A stretch of 64,000 bases of DNA from Symbiodinium natans (GCA_905221605.1 CAJNDS010002162.1:421416-485415); one strand, 5' to 3'. Shown: positions 1 through 9,548, counted from the first letter of the stretch. Notes: generated by a model from the letters alone, not told the origin. Numbers and translations: made by a program.

Positions 1-288
1 CTTCTGTCCAGAGACCGCAGGGATGGGGTGGAGGCAATCGGTTTTGGGGTTCTGGGGGCTGATATGGGGGGCTCTCAAGCAGACATCGACCGCTCTGCCA
101 GGAGCTGCCCAGATTCCTACAACTAAAGCTGAGTTTGCGGAATGAAACTTAGGTACCACTCTGCCCCCAAAAAAACTAAAAGGTTGATCAAGGGCTTCAG
201 GGCTGATGGTATCAGGTGCAGGGAAGACCCCCAAACCCTAAAGCGCGCCGGGTCGCGCAGCAAAGCGCTAGGCAGCAGCCTCCCGCAG
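1..288. other. Unassigned unique sequence
   Basis: No gene can be supported here. The right end (about 270-288) is the pyrimidine-rich tract and CAG of the acceptor that opens the exon at 289. Confidence 0.3.
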
Positions 289-383
289 GGCACGCGCCGT
301 TGATGACCGCCACGGTGGCGAGCCTGGGCTTTGTCGGACTTGCTTTGGCTCAGTTTGCGCGTGGGAGGCGGCAAGTCGCTTAG
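289..383 (+). CDS. Putative terminal exon, membrane-anchored protein
   Basis: An acceptor (cctcccgcag followed by G) opens a frame that runs to a TAG at 381-383. The peptide has about 31 residues: a short polar start (GHAPLMTATV), a hydrophobic stretch (ASLGFVGLALAQF) that could span a membrane, and a basic tail (ARGRRQVA). The acceptor, the open frame and the stop are seen directly. That it is the last exon of a gene is inference. I do not recognise the family. The upstream exon is outside the window or hidden. Confidence 0.4.
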
Positions 384-909
384 GCAATGGCCGTTTTTGG
401 CCACGACTGCAAAACATGTCCTAGCCTAGGCCTCTCAGGCAGCATAGGGATGCACCCAGAAACCAAGGAACACCCCCAAGAGCCAAGGCAGCTTCAAACA
501 AGGCAAAAATGCTCCCTTACTCGCCTCCTGTTCTAAGCATGTCTAAGCATTTGTCATGCAAAGCTCTTCTAGGAGGCCCTGCAGAAGCTTGTGCCCCAAG
601 CACCCAGGGTGCAAGTGTTTTCATTAGTCGTTGGTGGCTGGGACGAAAACTGGCATGCCTTTAACATGGTCTTAAACACACCCATCAATCACGCAGAGAC
701 GGTCAGATCGGTTGTTTTCTGGCGACAACAGGTCTGCAAAACATCCTATGCGGTGAGTACCAGGTGGTATGTGGACAACTACGCGGCCCCGAGGGCCTCA
801 AAGGACCCAAGGGAACCTAGTTCATTGTTGGGACAATATTAACAATTTAAATGTTTGTTCCTTATGGGTGTAAGTACCCTTTAAACATGTAAAGTAGTAC
901 CCAACTATG
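384..909. other. Unassigned unique sequence with one 83-codon open frame
   Basis: A plus-strand frame from 591 to 842 encodes 83 residues without a recognisable motif. It follows a CAG at 583-585 and could be an exon, but nothing else supports it. Confidence 0.2.
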
Positions 910-957
910 ACAAAGGAACCTAAACCCTAAACCCTAAACCCCCCCCCCCCCCCCCCA
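910..957 (+). repeat. Telomeric CCCTAAA array plus poly-C
   Basis: Three CCCTAAA units run into a tract of about 18 C. Confidence 0.9.
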
Positions 958-1140
958 GTGCATCACAAACGGTTACCCTGAGGCCTGGCTTCTTTAATGA
1001 CCGAAGGCCCCCTGCGTAGACAGCTCGAGAACCAGCACCTTTAAGCTTAGAACCTCGACTACAGCAACTCATTGGCACATGACTTCCTGATTGTTCCTGC
1101 GCGTTGCGCATTGGTTTTGGCAACCACAAGACCGCAGTCC

Positions 1141-1257
1141 CTTAGAAAATCTCGAACAACCTGGCCCTTGATCTTTTTGAGGACAACATGGCTGCTACGA
1201 TCGCTCTGGAGCGCGGCTTCAACCAGGCCGCCTGCTGTTGTAGATCCGCGTGAGAAC
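1141..1257 (-). CDS. Putative internal exon, unknown protein
   Basis: On the minus strand a pyrimidine-rich acceptor (cttcccttccacag) is followed by an open frame of about 38 residues, including GGLVEAALQSDRSSHVVLKK and KIKGQVVRDFL. The composition is protein-like with no low-complexity bias. The donor is not resolved; the frame stays open past 1141. No family was recognised. Confidence 0.4.
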
Positions 1258-1317
1258 CTGTGGAAGGGAAGCTTGAAGCTTCAATCCCCTCCCCGCATGC
1301 CCCCCCAATATTAGGGG

Positions 1318-1391
1318 GTAAGCCCTAAACCCTAAACCCTAAACCCTAAGCCCTAAACCCTAAACCCTAAACCCTAAACCAAAACCCTAAG
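1318..1391 (+). repeat. Telomeric CCCTAAA array
   Basis: About ten units, mostly exact, with one CCCTAAG variant. Confidence 0.95.
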
Positions 1392-1409
1392 GGGAGGGGA
1401 TTACAGTAT

Positions 1410-1535
1410 TTGGCTCAAGGACTGCCGAAGTTTCAGACTCTTGCTCTCAACCTCACAGGCGCCCCTGCTGGCGAGATCCGGGTTGGTCCAATTTGCAACA
1501 GTCCAAGATTGCTCTTTGAGGATTGCCAGGAATCC
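1410..1535 (+). CDS. Putative internal exon, unknown protein
   Basis: After gggattacag the plus strand is open for about 41 codons, including QTLALNLTGAPAGEIRVG and RLLFEDCQ. The start contains TTTGGCTCAAG, which resembles the end of the dinoflagellate spliced leader, but the reading frame runs straight through it as coding (YLAQGL), so I read it as exon rather than leader. No family was recognised. Confidence 0.4.
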
Positions 1536-1559
1536 CAATCCCCAAGTCCCAGGTTCTTG

Positions 1560-1792
1560 GAACCCCAAACCCTAAACCCTAAACCCTAAACCATGCCCCC
1601 ACGAAGCTTGTCAGCCGCCCTTCCCGACATCCTTTGAACCTGGAAACCGCCAACCCCAAACCCTAAACCCCAAAAACCCTATGTTTGCCGTCAACCCCAA
1701 AACCCTAACGCGGCCCCCTACACCCTAAACCCTGACACCCTAAAACCCTAAACCCTAAACCCTCTTTTACTATGTATATTTAAACCCTAATG
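1560..1792 (+). repeat. Degenerate CCCTAAA repeats around the duplicated exon
   Basis: Imperfect units (CCCTAAAC, CCCCAAAC, ACCCTGAC) lie on both sides of 1591-1639. The block 1591 to about 1748 recurs at 3958 to about 4093 with an internal deletion of about 21 bp in the second copy. Confidence 0.8.
1591..1639 (-). CDS. Putative small exon, copy 1 of a duplicated exon
   Basis: The minus strand after tttccag is open in VQRMSGRAADKLRGGM. The same 49 bp occur without change at 3958-4006 with the same telomeric flanks, so an exon-sized segment and its flanks have been copied within the window. Confidence 0.35.
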
Positions 1793-2520
1793 ACCTTCGT
1801 CGGCAAGTGGTTTTTTTCCACCCAGGTGGGCCCTAAACCCTGACCCCCTTCGTCGGCAAATGGTTTTTTTCCACCCGGGGGGGGCCCTAAACCCTGACCC
1901 CCTTCGTCGGCAAATGGTTTTTTTCCACCCGGGGGGGTCCTAAACCCTGACCCCCTTCGTCGGCAAATGGTTTTTTTCCACCCGGGGGGGTCCTAAACCC
2001 TGACCCCCTTCGTCGGCAAATGGTTTTTTTCCACCCGGGGGGGGTCCTAAACCCTGACCCCCTTCGTCGGCAAATGTTTTTTTCCGCCCGGGGGGGGCCC
2101 TAAACCCTGACCCCCTTCGTCGGCAAATGGTTTTTTTCCACCCGGGGGGGGTCCTAAACCCTGACCCCCTTCGTCGGCAAATGGTTTTTTTCCACCCTGG
2201 GGGGGCCCTAAACCCTGACCCCCTTCGTCGGCAAATGGTTTTTTTCCACCCGGGGGGGGCCCTAAACCCTGACCCCCTTCGTCGGCAAATGGTTTTTTTC
2301 TATTTGGGGGGGGCCCTAAACCCTGACCCCCTTCGTCGGCAAATGGTTTTTTTCCACCCGGGGGGGTCCTAAACCCTGACCCCCTTCGTCGGCAAATGGT
2401 TTTTTTCCACCCGGGGCGGCCCTAAACCCTGACCCCCTTCGTCGGCAAATGATTTTTCTCCACCCGGGGGGACCCTAAACCCTGACCCTCTTCGTCGGCA
2501 AATGGTTTTTTCCTTTTTGG
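1791..2520 (+). repeat. 57-59 bp tandem repeat, about 13 copies
   Basis: Each unit reads roughly cccttcgtcggcaaatgg, then a T tract, ccacccgg, a G tract and CCTAAACCCTGA. Every unit carries one telomere-like heptamer, so a telomeric junction was amplified together with its neighbour. Differences between copies are mainly in T- and G-tract length. The open frame seen in it is an artefact of the period. Confidence 0.95.
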
Positions 2521-2579
2521 GGCATAGGGTTTAGGGCTCTTAGGGTTTGGGGCATAGGGTTTAGGGCCTCAGGGCCCTG

Positions 2580-3760
2580 AGAGTTTCGGATTCAGTTCGG
2601 TGAAGAGTTTTTTCAAGGTTTTTCATGGTTTTTCAGAGTTTTTCAGTGTTTTTCAAGGTTTTTCAATGTTTTTCAGGATGTTTCAGGGTTTTTAACCCTC
2701 AATTCTGATGAAGGGCCGCCCCCGCGACCTTTTCACAGCCTAGTTTTGGTCAAGGGGGGGTCGTATTTTTCAATTTTAAAGGCAAAATAGTCTTCTGAGA
2801 CCCCCCCTTGCCTCAAACTCCGACCCCTTGAGAGGGAAAGTTTGCCTCCAAAAACACCCCAAATGAGGGGGACCCCAGGATCGGCCCGGGTCCCAGTTAA
2901 AAATGCGATTTTTTAGTACTGAAATCGGCGGTTCTGGGTGGGCTCTCGTTTTCTGGATTTTTGATCAAAACCGAGCCTTCACCGGTTTCAGGTTTTCAAG
3001 TTTTTCAAGGTTCTTCAAGGTTTTCGTTTTTCAGTGTTTTTTAAGGTTTTTCAATGTTTTTCAGGATGTTTCAGGGCTTGTAACCCTCAATTCTGATGAA
3101 GGGCCGCCCCCGCGACCTTTTCACAGCCTAGTTTTGGTCAAGGGGGGGGTCGTATTTTTCAATTTTAAAGGCAAAATAGTCTTCGGAGACCCCCCCTTGC
3201 CTCAAACTCCGACCCCCCTTGAGAGGGAAAGTTTGCCTCCAAAAACACCCCAAATGAGGGGGGACCCCAGGATCGGCCCGGGTCCCAGTTAAAAATGCGA
3301 TTTTTTAGCACTGAAATCGACGGTTCTGGGTGGGCTCTCGTTTTCTGGATTTTTGATCAAAACCGAGCCTTCACCGGTTTCAGGATTTCAAGTTTTTCAA
3401 GGTTCTTCAAGGTTTTTCAGAATTTTTCAATGTTTTTTAAGGTTTTTCAATGTTTTTCAGGATGTTTCAGGGCTAGTTTCGGTCAAATAGTCTTCGGAGA
3501 CCCCCCCTTGCCTCAAACTCCGACCCCCTTGAGAGGGAAAGTTTGCCTCCAAAAACACCCCAAATGAGGGGACCCCAGGATCGGCCCGGGTCCCAGTTTA
3601 AAATGCGATTTTTTAGTACTGAAATCGACGGTTCTTGGCGGCCTCTCATTTTCTGGATTTTTGACCAAAACCGAGCCTTCACCAATAGGGGCTTCTAAAC
3701 CGTAGGGTCCGAAAAAAGCACAGAGATGGTCCAGAAGGAGCTGAATCCGAAACAACTGGA
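2580..3760 (+). repeat. About 392-bp tandem repeat with internal TTTTTCA-type repeats
   Basis: Landmarks recur at 2903, 3295 and 3604 (atgcgattttttag) and at about 2696 and 3082. The period is about 392 bp and the third copy has lost about 83 bp. Each unit holds a short tandem of ggtttttca-type 9-mers, a drifted telomere-like word. Frames inside look repeat-driven; no gene is claimed. Confidence 0.85.
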
Positions 3761-3896
3761 CCTTGAGCTTTAAGCCTACTGGGAATGTATTGAGTGAACT
3801 TTGTATTTTCTCAATGTTATGGGTTTCTTGGGTGGGTGGGGTTTTATTCCAACCCTTGACAAGCTGCTTGACTAGTGAATGCTCGGACTTGAGATG

Positions 3897-3957
3897 CTGA
3901 ACCCTAAACCCTAAACCCTAAACCCTAAACCCTAAACCCTAAACCCTAAACCCTAAA
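3897..3957 (+). repeat. Telomeric CCCTAAA array
   Basis: Eight units run directly into the second copy of the duplicated exon. Confidence 0.95.
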
Positions 3958-4006
3958 CCATGCCCCCACGAAGCTTGTCAGCCGCCCTTCCCGACATCCT
4001 TTGAAC
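3958..4006 (-). CDS. Putative small exon, copy 2 of the duplicated exon
   Basis: Identical over 49 bp to 1591-1639, with the same minus-strand acceptor. It is followed at 4012-4136 by degenerate CCCTAAA units like those around copy 1. Confidence 0.35.
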
Positions 4007-4011
4007 CTGGA

Positions 4012-4136
4012 AACCGCCAACCCCAAACCCTAAACCCCAAAAACCCTATCTAACGCGGCCCCCTAGACCCTAAACCCTGACACCCTAAAACCCTAAACCC
4101 TAAACCCTTAAACCCTAAAACCCTAAAACCCTCAAG
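4012..4136 (+). repeat. Degenerate CCCTAAA repeats
   Basis: Mixed CCCTAAA, CCCTAAAA and CCCTTAAA units. The end (ccctcaag) is the acceptor of the exon at 4137. Confidence 0.85.
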
Positions 4137-4196
4137 GATGGACTCGCAACCCAGGCTCGAGTTGCGCAGTTGCGGCAGCAGGGCTTGGGCGCTTGA
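4137..4196 (+). CDS. Putative terminal exon, unknown protein
   Basis: After ccctcaag the frame reads DGLATQARVAQLRQQGLGA and stops at TGA (4194-4196). The repeat array itself supplies the acceptor. This is a helical, Gln/Arg-rich tail; no family was recognised. Confidence 0.4.
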   Translation, partial: DGLATQARVAQLRQQGLGA

Positions 4197-4199
4197 GGG

Positions 4200-5040
4200 G
4201 GGGGTGGGAAGGAGGTCTTACTTGAAACTCCAAGCACGTTCCCGCTTTGTTAACTGGATGAACATGCTTAGGATTTAGGGTTTAGGCCTTAGGGTTCGGC
4301 CTCTTGCTTTTTCGGCAAACGCATGCAAAACAAAAACAAAATCGAGCGCTTGCCCGGTTTCCAAGAAAGGAACTAAGGGGTCATGATTCGACTACCCCCT
4401 CTTCAAGAGTAGGTTAATGTTTCAAGGTCTACCATATACTTCCCGGCTTAGAGGCTAAGAGGAGTTTCGTAGGGTTCCAGCTCATGGCAGCCTTGGGAGC
4501 TTTGGGGGCTGCCCCATATTTGCACCTCGCGCCTCTGACAGCGTCCTCCAAAACTCTTTCGCGCGAGCCTGAAAAAAAGGGGGGGGGGGGTTAGAGCGGT
4601 CATCAGCTGCTTCCGGGCATTCTGGCGAAGCAGGGACCGGGGTGCTGACGACCATGCATCATAACCATATGCAAACTCGACATTCCTTTCTGGGCCGAAA
4701 AGCTCCGTCTCGGCTGTTCCCAAACGCACGAGTTCTCAGCACACTTACAAAGCTATCCAACTGCGGAGACAGCTGGCCAACCCTTTCGGCTTTACAGCAA
4801 GGTTCGAGAGGGCTTAGGGCTTTCGGAGGTGGAGGTGAGTTGGTACCTGCTAAACCTGTACATGCCTCAAGACACCCGTCTTGCGACGGCTCCACAGGGC
4901 TACTAGTCAGACGAACTGGCATCAGAGCCCTAGACCAACACAATTTTCAGCAACAATCATCTCATTAGGGAGCCTTCAACATTAAGCACCGCGGGGGCTT
5001 TCTTGCGCCCTCCACAAGCTGGACCCTGAAGCTGCATCTA
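4200..5040. other. Unassigned unique sequence
   Basis: A plus-strand segment near 4799-4834 sits between tttacag and GTGAGT and could be a tiny exon, but nothing confirms it. No recognisable gene was seen. Confidence 0.2.
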
Positions 5041-5044
5041 TCCG

Positions 5045-5098
5045 AATTGTGCATCCAACATCTTGCAAACCCATAAAGAACCGGTCAACGCGTAAGCT
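5045..5098 (-). CDS. Exon 3 (provisional) of an enoyl-CoA delta isomerase-like gene
   Basis: After a strong acceptor (cccctcccctgcag) the minus strand reads SLRVDRFFMGLQDVGCTI in phase 0, matching the phase-0 end of the exon at 5435-5492. In ECI1-type isomerases the segment after the FSAGLD motif is a helix of this length ending in a 'LQ-aromatic' pattern, which this resembles. The 3' border is a guess (a GA donor near 5045). Later exons with the CPAGG loop were not found. Confidence 0.4.
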
Positions 5099-5342
5099 CT
5101 GCAGGGGAGGGGGGTGGGGTGAGTGTGTGGGCGGGCGCGGGTGGGTACGGTACCTCAACACCAACAAACAAGACCAAAGGCCAAGGTCGAAACGGCGACC
5201 GACCAGTCCACCTTCCCAGGAACCAAGAAAGGCTTTTGGACCACATGGCGCTTCTACGACCCGAAGCCCTACACCCTCAACCCTGAACCCTAAACCCTGA
5301 ACCCCCAAACCAGCCCCAATGGATGAACGACTGCTTCAACTC

Positions 5343-5395
5343 CTAAACCCAAAACCCTAAACCCTAAACCCTAAACCCTAAACCCTAAACCCTCA
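5343..5395 (+). repeat. Telomeric CCCTAAA array
   Basis: About seven units, inside the putative intron between isomerase exons 2 and 3. Confidence 0.95.
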
Positions 5396-5434
5396 TCAAC
5401 TGCCAAAGGATGTCTGGCGAGACTGCGACACGGC

Positions 5435-5492
5435 CTCGCTCGTACTCGGCGCGTAGAGCTCCTTGATGTCCAGGCCGGCGGTGAACACGTTC
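5435..5492 (-). CDS. Exon 2 of an enoyl-CoA delta isomerase-like (crotonase) gene
   Basis: The peptide NVFTAGLDIKELYAPSTSE contains the crotonase signature F-[ST]-A-G-L-D, whose backbone amides form half of the oxyanion hole in 3,2-trans-enoyl-CoA isomerases of fatty-acid beta-oxidation (mitochondrion or peroxisome). The acceptor is ccccttaag with a G after it. The codon split across the intron (AA|G) joins exactly to the exon at 6282-6334 and gives the expected L-K-N-V-F order. The donor is GC (gag|gccgtg). The family assignment comes from the motif; the gene model is inferred. Confidence 0.6.
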
Positions 5493-5514
5493 CTTAAGGG
5501 GGACTTCACTGGAG

Positions 5515-5575
5515 GATTTAGGGTTTAGGGTTTAGGGTTTAGGGTTTAGGGTTTAGGGTTTAGGGTTTAGGGTTT
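5515..5575 (+). repeat. Telomeric TTTAGGG array
   Basis: Eight units in the opposite orientation to the array at 5343. It lies in the putative intron between isomerase exons 1 and 2. Confidence 0.95.
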
Positions 5576-6025
5576 GGAGCGACGGTGTAGGACTCAGGGT
5601 TTAGGGCTTAGCAGAAGAGGGGGGGGGGGGGGGGTTGGGCTCAAGGTTTTGAATATGTAGGCGTTCGAGCGGTACCCCTCATGTATCTCGTTAGAGAGCC
5701 TATACAAATTAGGGGCCCCCATACATCAGAACCCTTTCAAAAAGGGGAACTAGGGGCCCGCGCTGTCCCACAAGACAAAGCTACCTCACTCCAGCGCCTT
5801 CTGCTCAACATGGGTGTTTACGAAAAGAAGGGCCCCCTAAATAGAACCCCCCCCCTAAATAGTAGGATTCCCTTATACTGAGGACCCAAAACAAGGCACC
5901 CTAGTTTTTTAATCCGCTAGCACAAGGCAACTGAGAAGTGTCCTCGAGAAGCGCCCTTCTGTGCACGAAGTCGCGCATCGAGACGAGGCACCAAGCACCG
6001 TAGCGAAACTAGCAGCCACCAGCAA

Positions 6026-6229
6026 CTACCACCCGGGACTCCACAACACGACAAATGTGTTCCCCACAAATGTGGAGATGGTGGTACTGGTGGCTTCGAA
6101 GCGCTCCCTGGATCGCCGGATCCGCAAGAAACGCGCAAGATCACGCATTCTGCAGCGCGCTGCCCTCCTGCATGCCCCCCCCCCCGTATGAGAAGAGGAA
6201 AGTCCCAAAACAAACTTTACAGACTCCAT
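6026..6229 (-). CDS. Possible exon, unknown membrane protein
   Basis: A minus-strand frame of up to 67 codons includes RDLARFLRIRRSRERFEATS followed by a hydrophobic stretch (TISTFVGNTFVVLW). A CAG near 6150 could be the acceptor. It sits between isomerase exons 1 and 2 on the same strand, so it may be chance or an unrelated frame in a long intron. Confidence 0.25.
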   Translation of the reverse strand: MESVKFVLGLSSSHTGGGACRRAARCRMRDLARFLRIRRSRERFEATSTTISTFVGNTFVVLWSPGW

Positions 6230-6281
6230 ACCAAAGAGCCCTACGAAACTCCAAGCCTAAACCCTTAGCCCGGGGATCTTC

Positions 6282-6334
6282 TTCAGGGTCGACTGGAAGA
6301 TGACGCCGCGGATCTCAGGGTCACTTTCCGCAGC
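6282..6334 (-). CDS. Exon 1 (first recognised) of an enoyl-CoA delta isomerase-like gene
   Basis: The peptide AAESDPEIRGVIFQSTL matches the strand just before the oxyanion-hole loop of crotonases (pattern D-P-E-I/V-R-G-V-I). It ends with AA|GAAGAT, a GA donor of the kind used in dinoflagellates. Joining to 5492 keeps the frame and rebuilds the expected K-N-V-F junction. The intron between them (5493-6281) contains a TTTAGGG array. The acceptor taken is catggag before G; the exon could start further upstream. Confidence 0.55.
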
Positions 6335-6539
6335 CTCCATGGGCGTCATTTGAGGTTGAGCTGAGTTTAGGGAGGGCGGGTTCGGGGGTCAGAAGGCTAT
6401 ACTTGGAGGTTCAGGGTACTTATAACGGCTTCGTTCTTACTCTTCGTTCCGAACTTCTTTACTGACACGGGTCTTCGAAAGCACGGGACAGGTTGAGCAA
6501 AGGGATGTTGAGGTTTGATTATGGGATTGAGGGTCCAGG

Positions 6540-6712
6540 GTTTAGGGGGGGGCTTTGGGGGGATATTTCCCCCAAACCCTAAACCCTAAACCCGAGAATA
6601 AGCCTAACTACAACTAGATGGGTGATAATACAACCAGATGGGTAAAAACACAACTGAAATCTGGCTTAGATGGGGGATAATACAACCAGACGGGTGATAA
6701 TACAACTGGGGG
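6540..6712 (+). repeat. Short CCCTAAA array and 18-19 bp minisatellite
   Basis: Three telomeric units (6568-6595) are followed by about five imperfect copies of a word like gggtgataatacaacca (6600-6712). Confidence 0.8.
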
Positions 6713-6925
6713 ATCTTTAGGGTCTTAGAGTGGGATGCCAAGGGTGTGGAGGGATTTTGGTGAAATTGTTGGTTAGGCTGTGAAGTAATCTTGGGGGGGA
6801 GGGGGGGGACAGAGGAGACTTCTCACGCTCTTTGTCACACGATCGGGAAACAGAGTACAGTACATTGCTCAAAGGCCCAAAGGCCCAAGATCGCTCCAAA
6901 AGGACACCGGAGAAGCAAGGAAATA

Positions 6926-7005
6926 GGGGTTTAGGGTTTAGGGTTTAGGGTTTAGGGTTTAGGGTTTAAGGTTTAGGGTTTAGGGTTTAGGGTTTAGGGT
7001 TTAGG
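6926..7005 (+). repeat. Telomeric TTTAGGG array
   Basis: Eleven units, one with a TTTAAGG variant. Confidence 0.95.
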
Positions 7006-7014
7006 AGCATACCA

Positions 7015-7100
7015 GCAAGCTACCCAACACCACTGCAGACTGCCTGAAGACGTCTAGCCGCCTCCTTGCTCACGTCTCGGCTACCCCGTGGTTGACAAGG
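7015..7100 (+). CDS. Possible exon, unknown protein
   Basis: Directly after the TTTAGGG array and gcataccag, the frame reads SKLPNTTADCLKTSSRLLAH and then VSATPWLT. No low-complexity bias. The donor is not resolved. Confidence 0.3.
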
Positions 7101-7202
7101 GGCCAAAAAATCATAGGACTGGCTTTGTTTAAAGAGGAAGGGTGCGGGGGGATACGCTTCACAGTGGTTTTTGTTCGCGGGGGGCTGGGTGGGAAGGGTT
7201 GG

Positions 7203-7300
7203 GAAACCCTAAATCCTAAATCCTCTCTCTCTCTCTCTCGCAAAACCCTAAACGCTAGAAACCCTAAACCCTAAACCCTAAACCCTACTTAACCCCAAAC
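7203..7300 (+). repeat. Degenerate CCCTAAA array with CT microsatellite
   Basis: Units CCCTAAAT and CCCTAAAC interrupted by (CT)8. Its right end abuts the donor of the minus-strand exon at 7301-7415. Confidence 0.85.
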
Positions 7301-7415
7301 CTGTTTTTGGGAGGGCTTGTAAGCCTCGAAGGTGGTCGACAAGTCCTTCCAGAAGTCCATGCCCATACCTTGTTGGGTCTGCTCTAGTAAAGCTCTCTCT
7401 GTTGGGGCGTGTTGT
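7301..7415 (-). CDS. Putative exon, unknown soluble protein
   Basis: After a T-rich acceptor ending ttttggag, the minus strand reads QHAPTERALLEQTQQGMGMD and FWKDLSTTFEAYKPSQKQ, ending at CAG|GTTTGG. Charged, aromatic and hydrophobic residues alternate as in a real helix-rich domain. No family was recognised. Confidence 0.45.
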
Positions 7416-7483
7416 CTCCAAAAAAAGGCTCCCGTCCTCTCGGCCCCCTTCTTAGTACCGTATACTATGATGAGCAATGGCGA

Positions 7484-8230
7484 TTAGGGGGTTTGGGTTT
7501 TTAAATATTTACGGGGGGACCCCTTAGGCTCACTCCACATTGCCCAGAGGGTGTCAAGTCTCACGCTCGCACGCAGCAAGGCTTCAGAAGTTCTCGGTCG
7601 ACAGATAACAGAAGACTCCCCAACTCTCCCCACTCCAAGTCTCAGACCCTTGACCATACTAATCCCACCCCCCCCCCCCGCCTCCCTACCCCCGATTATC
7701 AAAGATCCCCAGTATAGTCATATTGCAGAATATTCAGGGGAGGGAATTATTCTACAAAAAAATAGTACAAGGGTTTCTCTATGGGGTTACACTCGGCTAT
7801 CTTCTCTGGGAGAGGTCCTTGGACAGAGCCCGGCGGCTGTTCACGGGCTCTTTGCCGAAGGAAATGATTGCGACGCCCTTGCCCTGCTTCTCCTCAGCGC
7901 TTCTTTTTGGTGGGAGGACTTTAAGACTTTCGGGCGCGGCTGCAAGCAGTGTAAGGTTTAGGAGTTTAGGTCCAGGTCCTGGGCAGGTTAGGGACAGGTA
8001 TCCTCCCTTGGCTAGAGGACGTGATGAAGTGAGAAGCTGGACATTCCTCTGATGGACGAATCAGTGCAATGTGGCTATTTCCCCAAATATGTAGCCCCCC
8101 CCCCCCCCGCCGCCCCGAATGTACCCCAAAATACGACAATACTCATCATATAAAACCCAAAAAAAAGGTACCCATATTTTCGGAAACCCGCATGTCAAAC
8201 TTAGATGCCTAGCCTAACAATGTGCGAGCT
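7484..8230. other. Unique sequence with overlapping open frames
   Basis: On the plus strand, after attgcag at about 7720, two frames are open to about 7960 and 8052. One includes LGQSPAAVHGLFAEGNDCDA, the other FLYGVTLGYLLWERSLDRAR. Either could be an exon; I cannot choose between them. Confidence 0.2.
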
Positions 8231-8246
8231 GGGTGTAGCTGACAAG

Positions 8247-8318
8247 GGCGCTTGGTCAAAAATCGCCAGGCACTGATCTACCTGCTTTTGCTGGAGCTGC
8301 CTGATTCCCTTCAACGCC
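8247..8318 (+). CDS. Putative short exon
   Basis: After gctgacaag the frame reads RLVKNRQALIYLLLLELPDS and then LQR. This amphipathic or hydrophobic helix pattern is unlikely in random sequence, but the borders are uncertain. Confidence 0.35.
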
Positions 8319-8624
8319 ACCCCACTCCCTTCCCCTCTACCCTTGGCCCAGGAAAGACGCACACGCGCCAAAAGAAGTTAGCTTCCAGAAGAACGATTTT
8401 CAGATACCTTGGCATCACTCTCGTGAGCCTTCGGGTTTCGGGCTCAGCCTTAATCAATCGGTCTGGTCCAAGCCACCAGGGCCACGGCCGCCATCTCCGC
8501 GTGGGAAGGAGGCTAAAACTCAAAACTCCTGCCTAACTAAACAGTTGAAACTTGATCCAAAGATCTCTCGGAGGCCGGCCATCAAGGTATGTCGGAAGCC
8601 AGACCACGATCGCTGATGCGTCGT

Positions 8625-8690
8625 ACCCTAAACCCTAAACCCTAAACCCTAAACCCTAAACCCTAGACCCTAAACCCTATATACACCCTA
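8625..8690 (+). repeat. Telomeric CCCTAAA array
   Basis: Nine units, one CCCTAGA variant. Confidence 0.95.
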
Positions 8691-8879
8691 GGGCAACTAT
8701 AGGGCTATAGGATCGGTCTTGTTAGCAATATGAACAAAGAAGTGGTCCGGGTTGAGGCCTGCAAGCAGGTCCTAGTTGATTGGAGCGGAGTTTCCTTTTG
8801 CCAAGTAGGCAAGAAAATGTGCAAGCTGCGAATGCACTCCCAGAACGAATGCCACGCTTCCGGTCCCAGAGGATCCTAC

Positions 8880-9035
8880 CACAACATGAAGGCACGAAAT
8901 AGGCCCATCTGCCTGCATTCATCTTGGCCTCCTGGAAATGCTCCGCAATGCCCGGGTAGGATGCCTCGATGCGCCAAAACACGGTGTCATGTCCCTGAAG
9001 AGCAACCTTTGCCACAACCAGCCAATCTGCCAATT
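8880..9035 (-). CDS. Putative 156-bp internal exon, unknown protein
   Basis: The acceptor is aaggccttgcag and the donor GTAGGA. Between them the minus strand encodes about 51 residues, including LADWLVVAKVALQGHDTVFW, RIEASYPGIAEHFQEAKMNA and GRWAYFVPSCC. Both splice sites and the composition make this one of the firmer exon calls. A GC donor inside (gcag|gcag) could shorten it. No family was recognised. Confidence 0.5.
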
Positions 9036-9059
9036 CTGCAAGGCCTTGAGACAGAAGCC

Positions 9060-9335
9060 CCCCCCCCTCCCCCCGACTTTTTCAACGCAAAAACACACCA
9101 AAAAACATAAAACGCACACGCTCCAACTCAGCGCGCCCTCAGGGGCAGACCGCAAACGGCGCAAACGCGAGGTCCTGCAGGGGGAGGGTCTCGGGTCATA
9201 CTTCCCCAGGCCGGCTACTAAAGAAGGCCCAAACATTCGCTGCAAACCGATTGCAGGGGTTCTCTTGACAAAGGAGCTGTGACCCAACATCTCTCTCTCT
9301 CTCTCTTCCTTCCGCCTTGTGCACTCAACCCACCG

Positions 9336-9377
<42 letters not shown>

Positions 9378-9400
9378 CCGCTGGGCATGCTAAGGAAGGC
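9060..9400. repeat. C-rich tract and CT microsatellites
   Basis: A poly-C stretch near 9060-9075, (CT)n at 9292-9306 and (CT)n at 9341-9372. Confidence 0.9.
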
Positions 9401-9440
9401 TCCCTCTCCCCCCTCAATTCCCCCGGGGCTCAGGGCGCGC

Positions 9441-9548
9441 CCGTGTCACGCAGTCCTTGCACGAGACTATCGACACACGAGTTCCTGTGTCGACTCTGCT
9501 GTGAACTGCCGGGTCCCAGTTCCCCCGAACGGCCGCCTCCTCAGAAAC
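9441..9548 (-). CDS. Putative 108-bp internal exon (36 codons)
   Basis: The acceptor is tgctggcaaag before G and the donor GC (cacgg|gcgcgc). It encodes VSEEAAVRGNWDPAVHSRVD followed by TGTRVSIVSCKDCVTR, exactly 36 codons with phase 0 at both ends. The terminal CKDC could be a metal or disulfide pair. No family was recognised. Confidence 0.45.

Noticed and set aside
1405-1425. Relict dinoflagellate spliced leader (TTTGGCTCAAG)
   Set aside because: Only the last 11 of about 22 nt match, and the bases read through in frame as part of a plausible exon.
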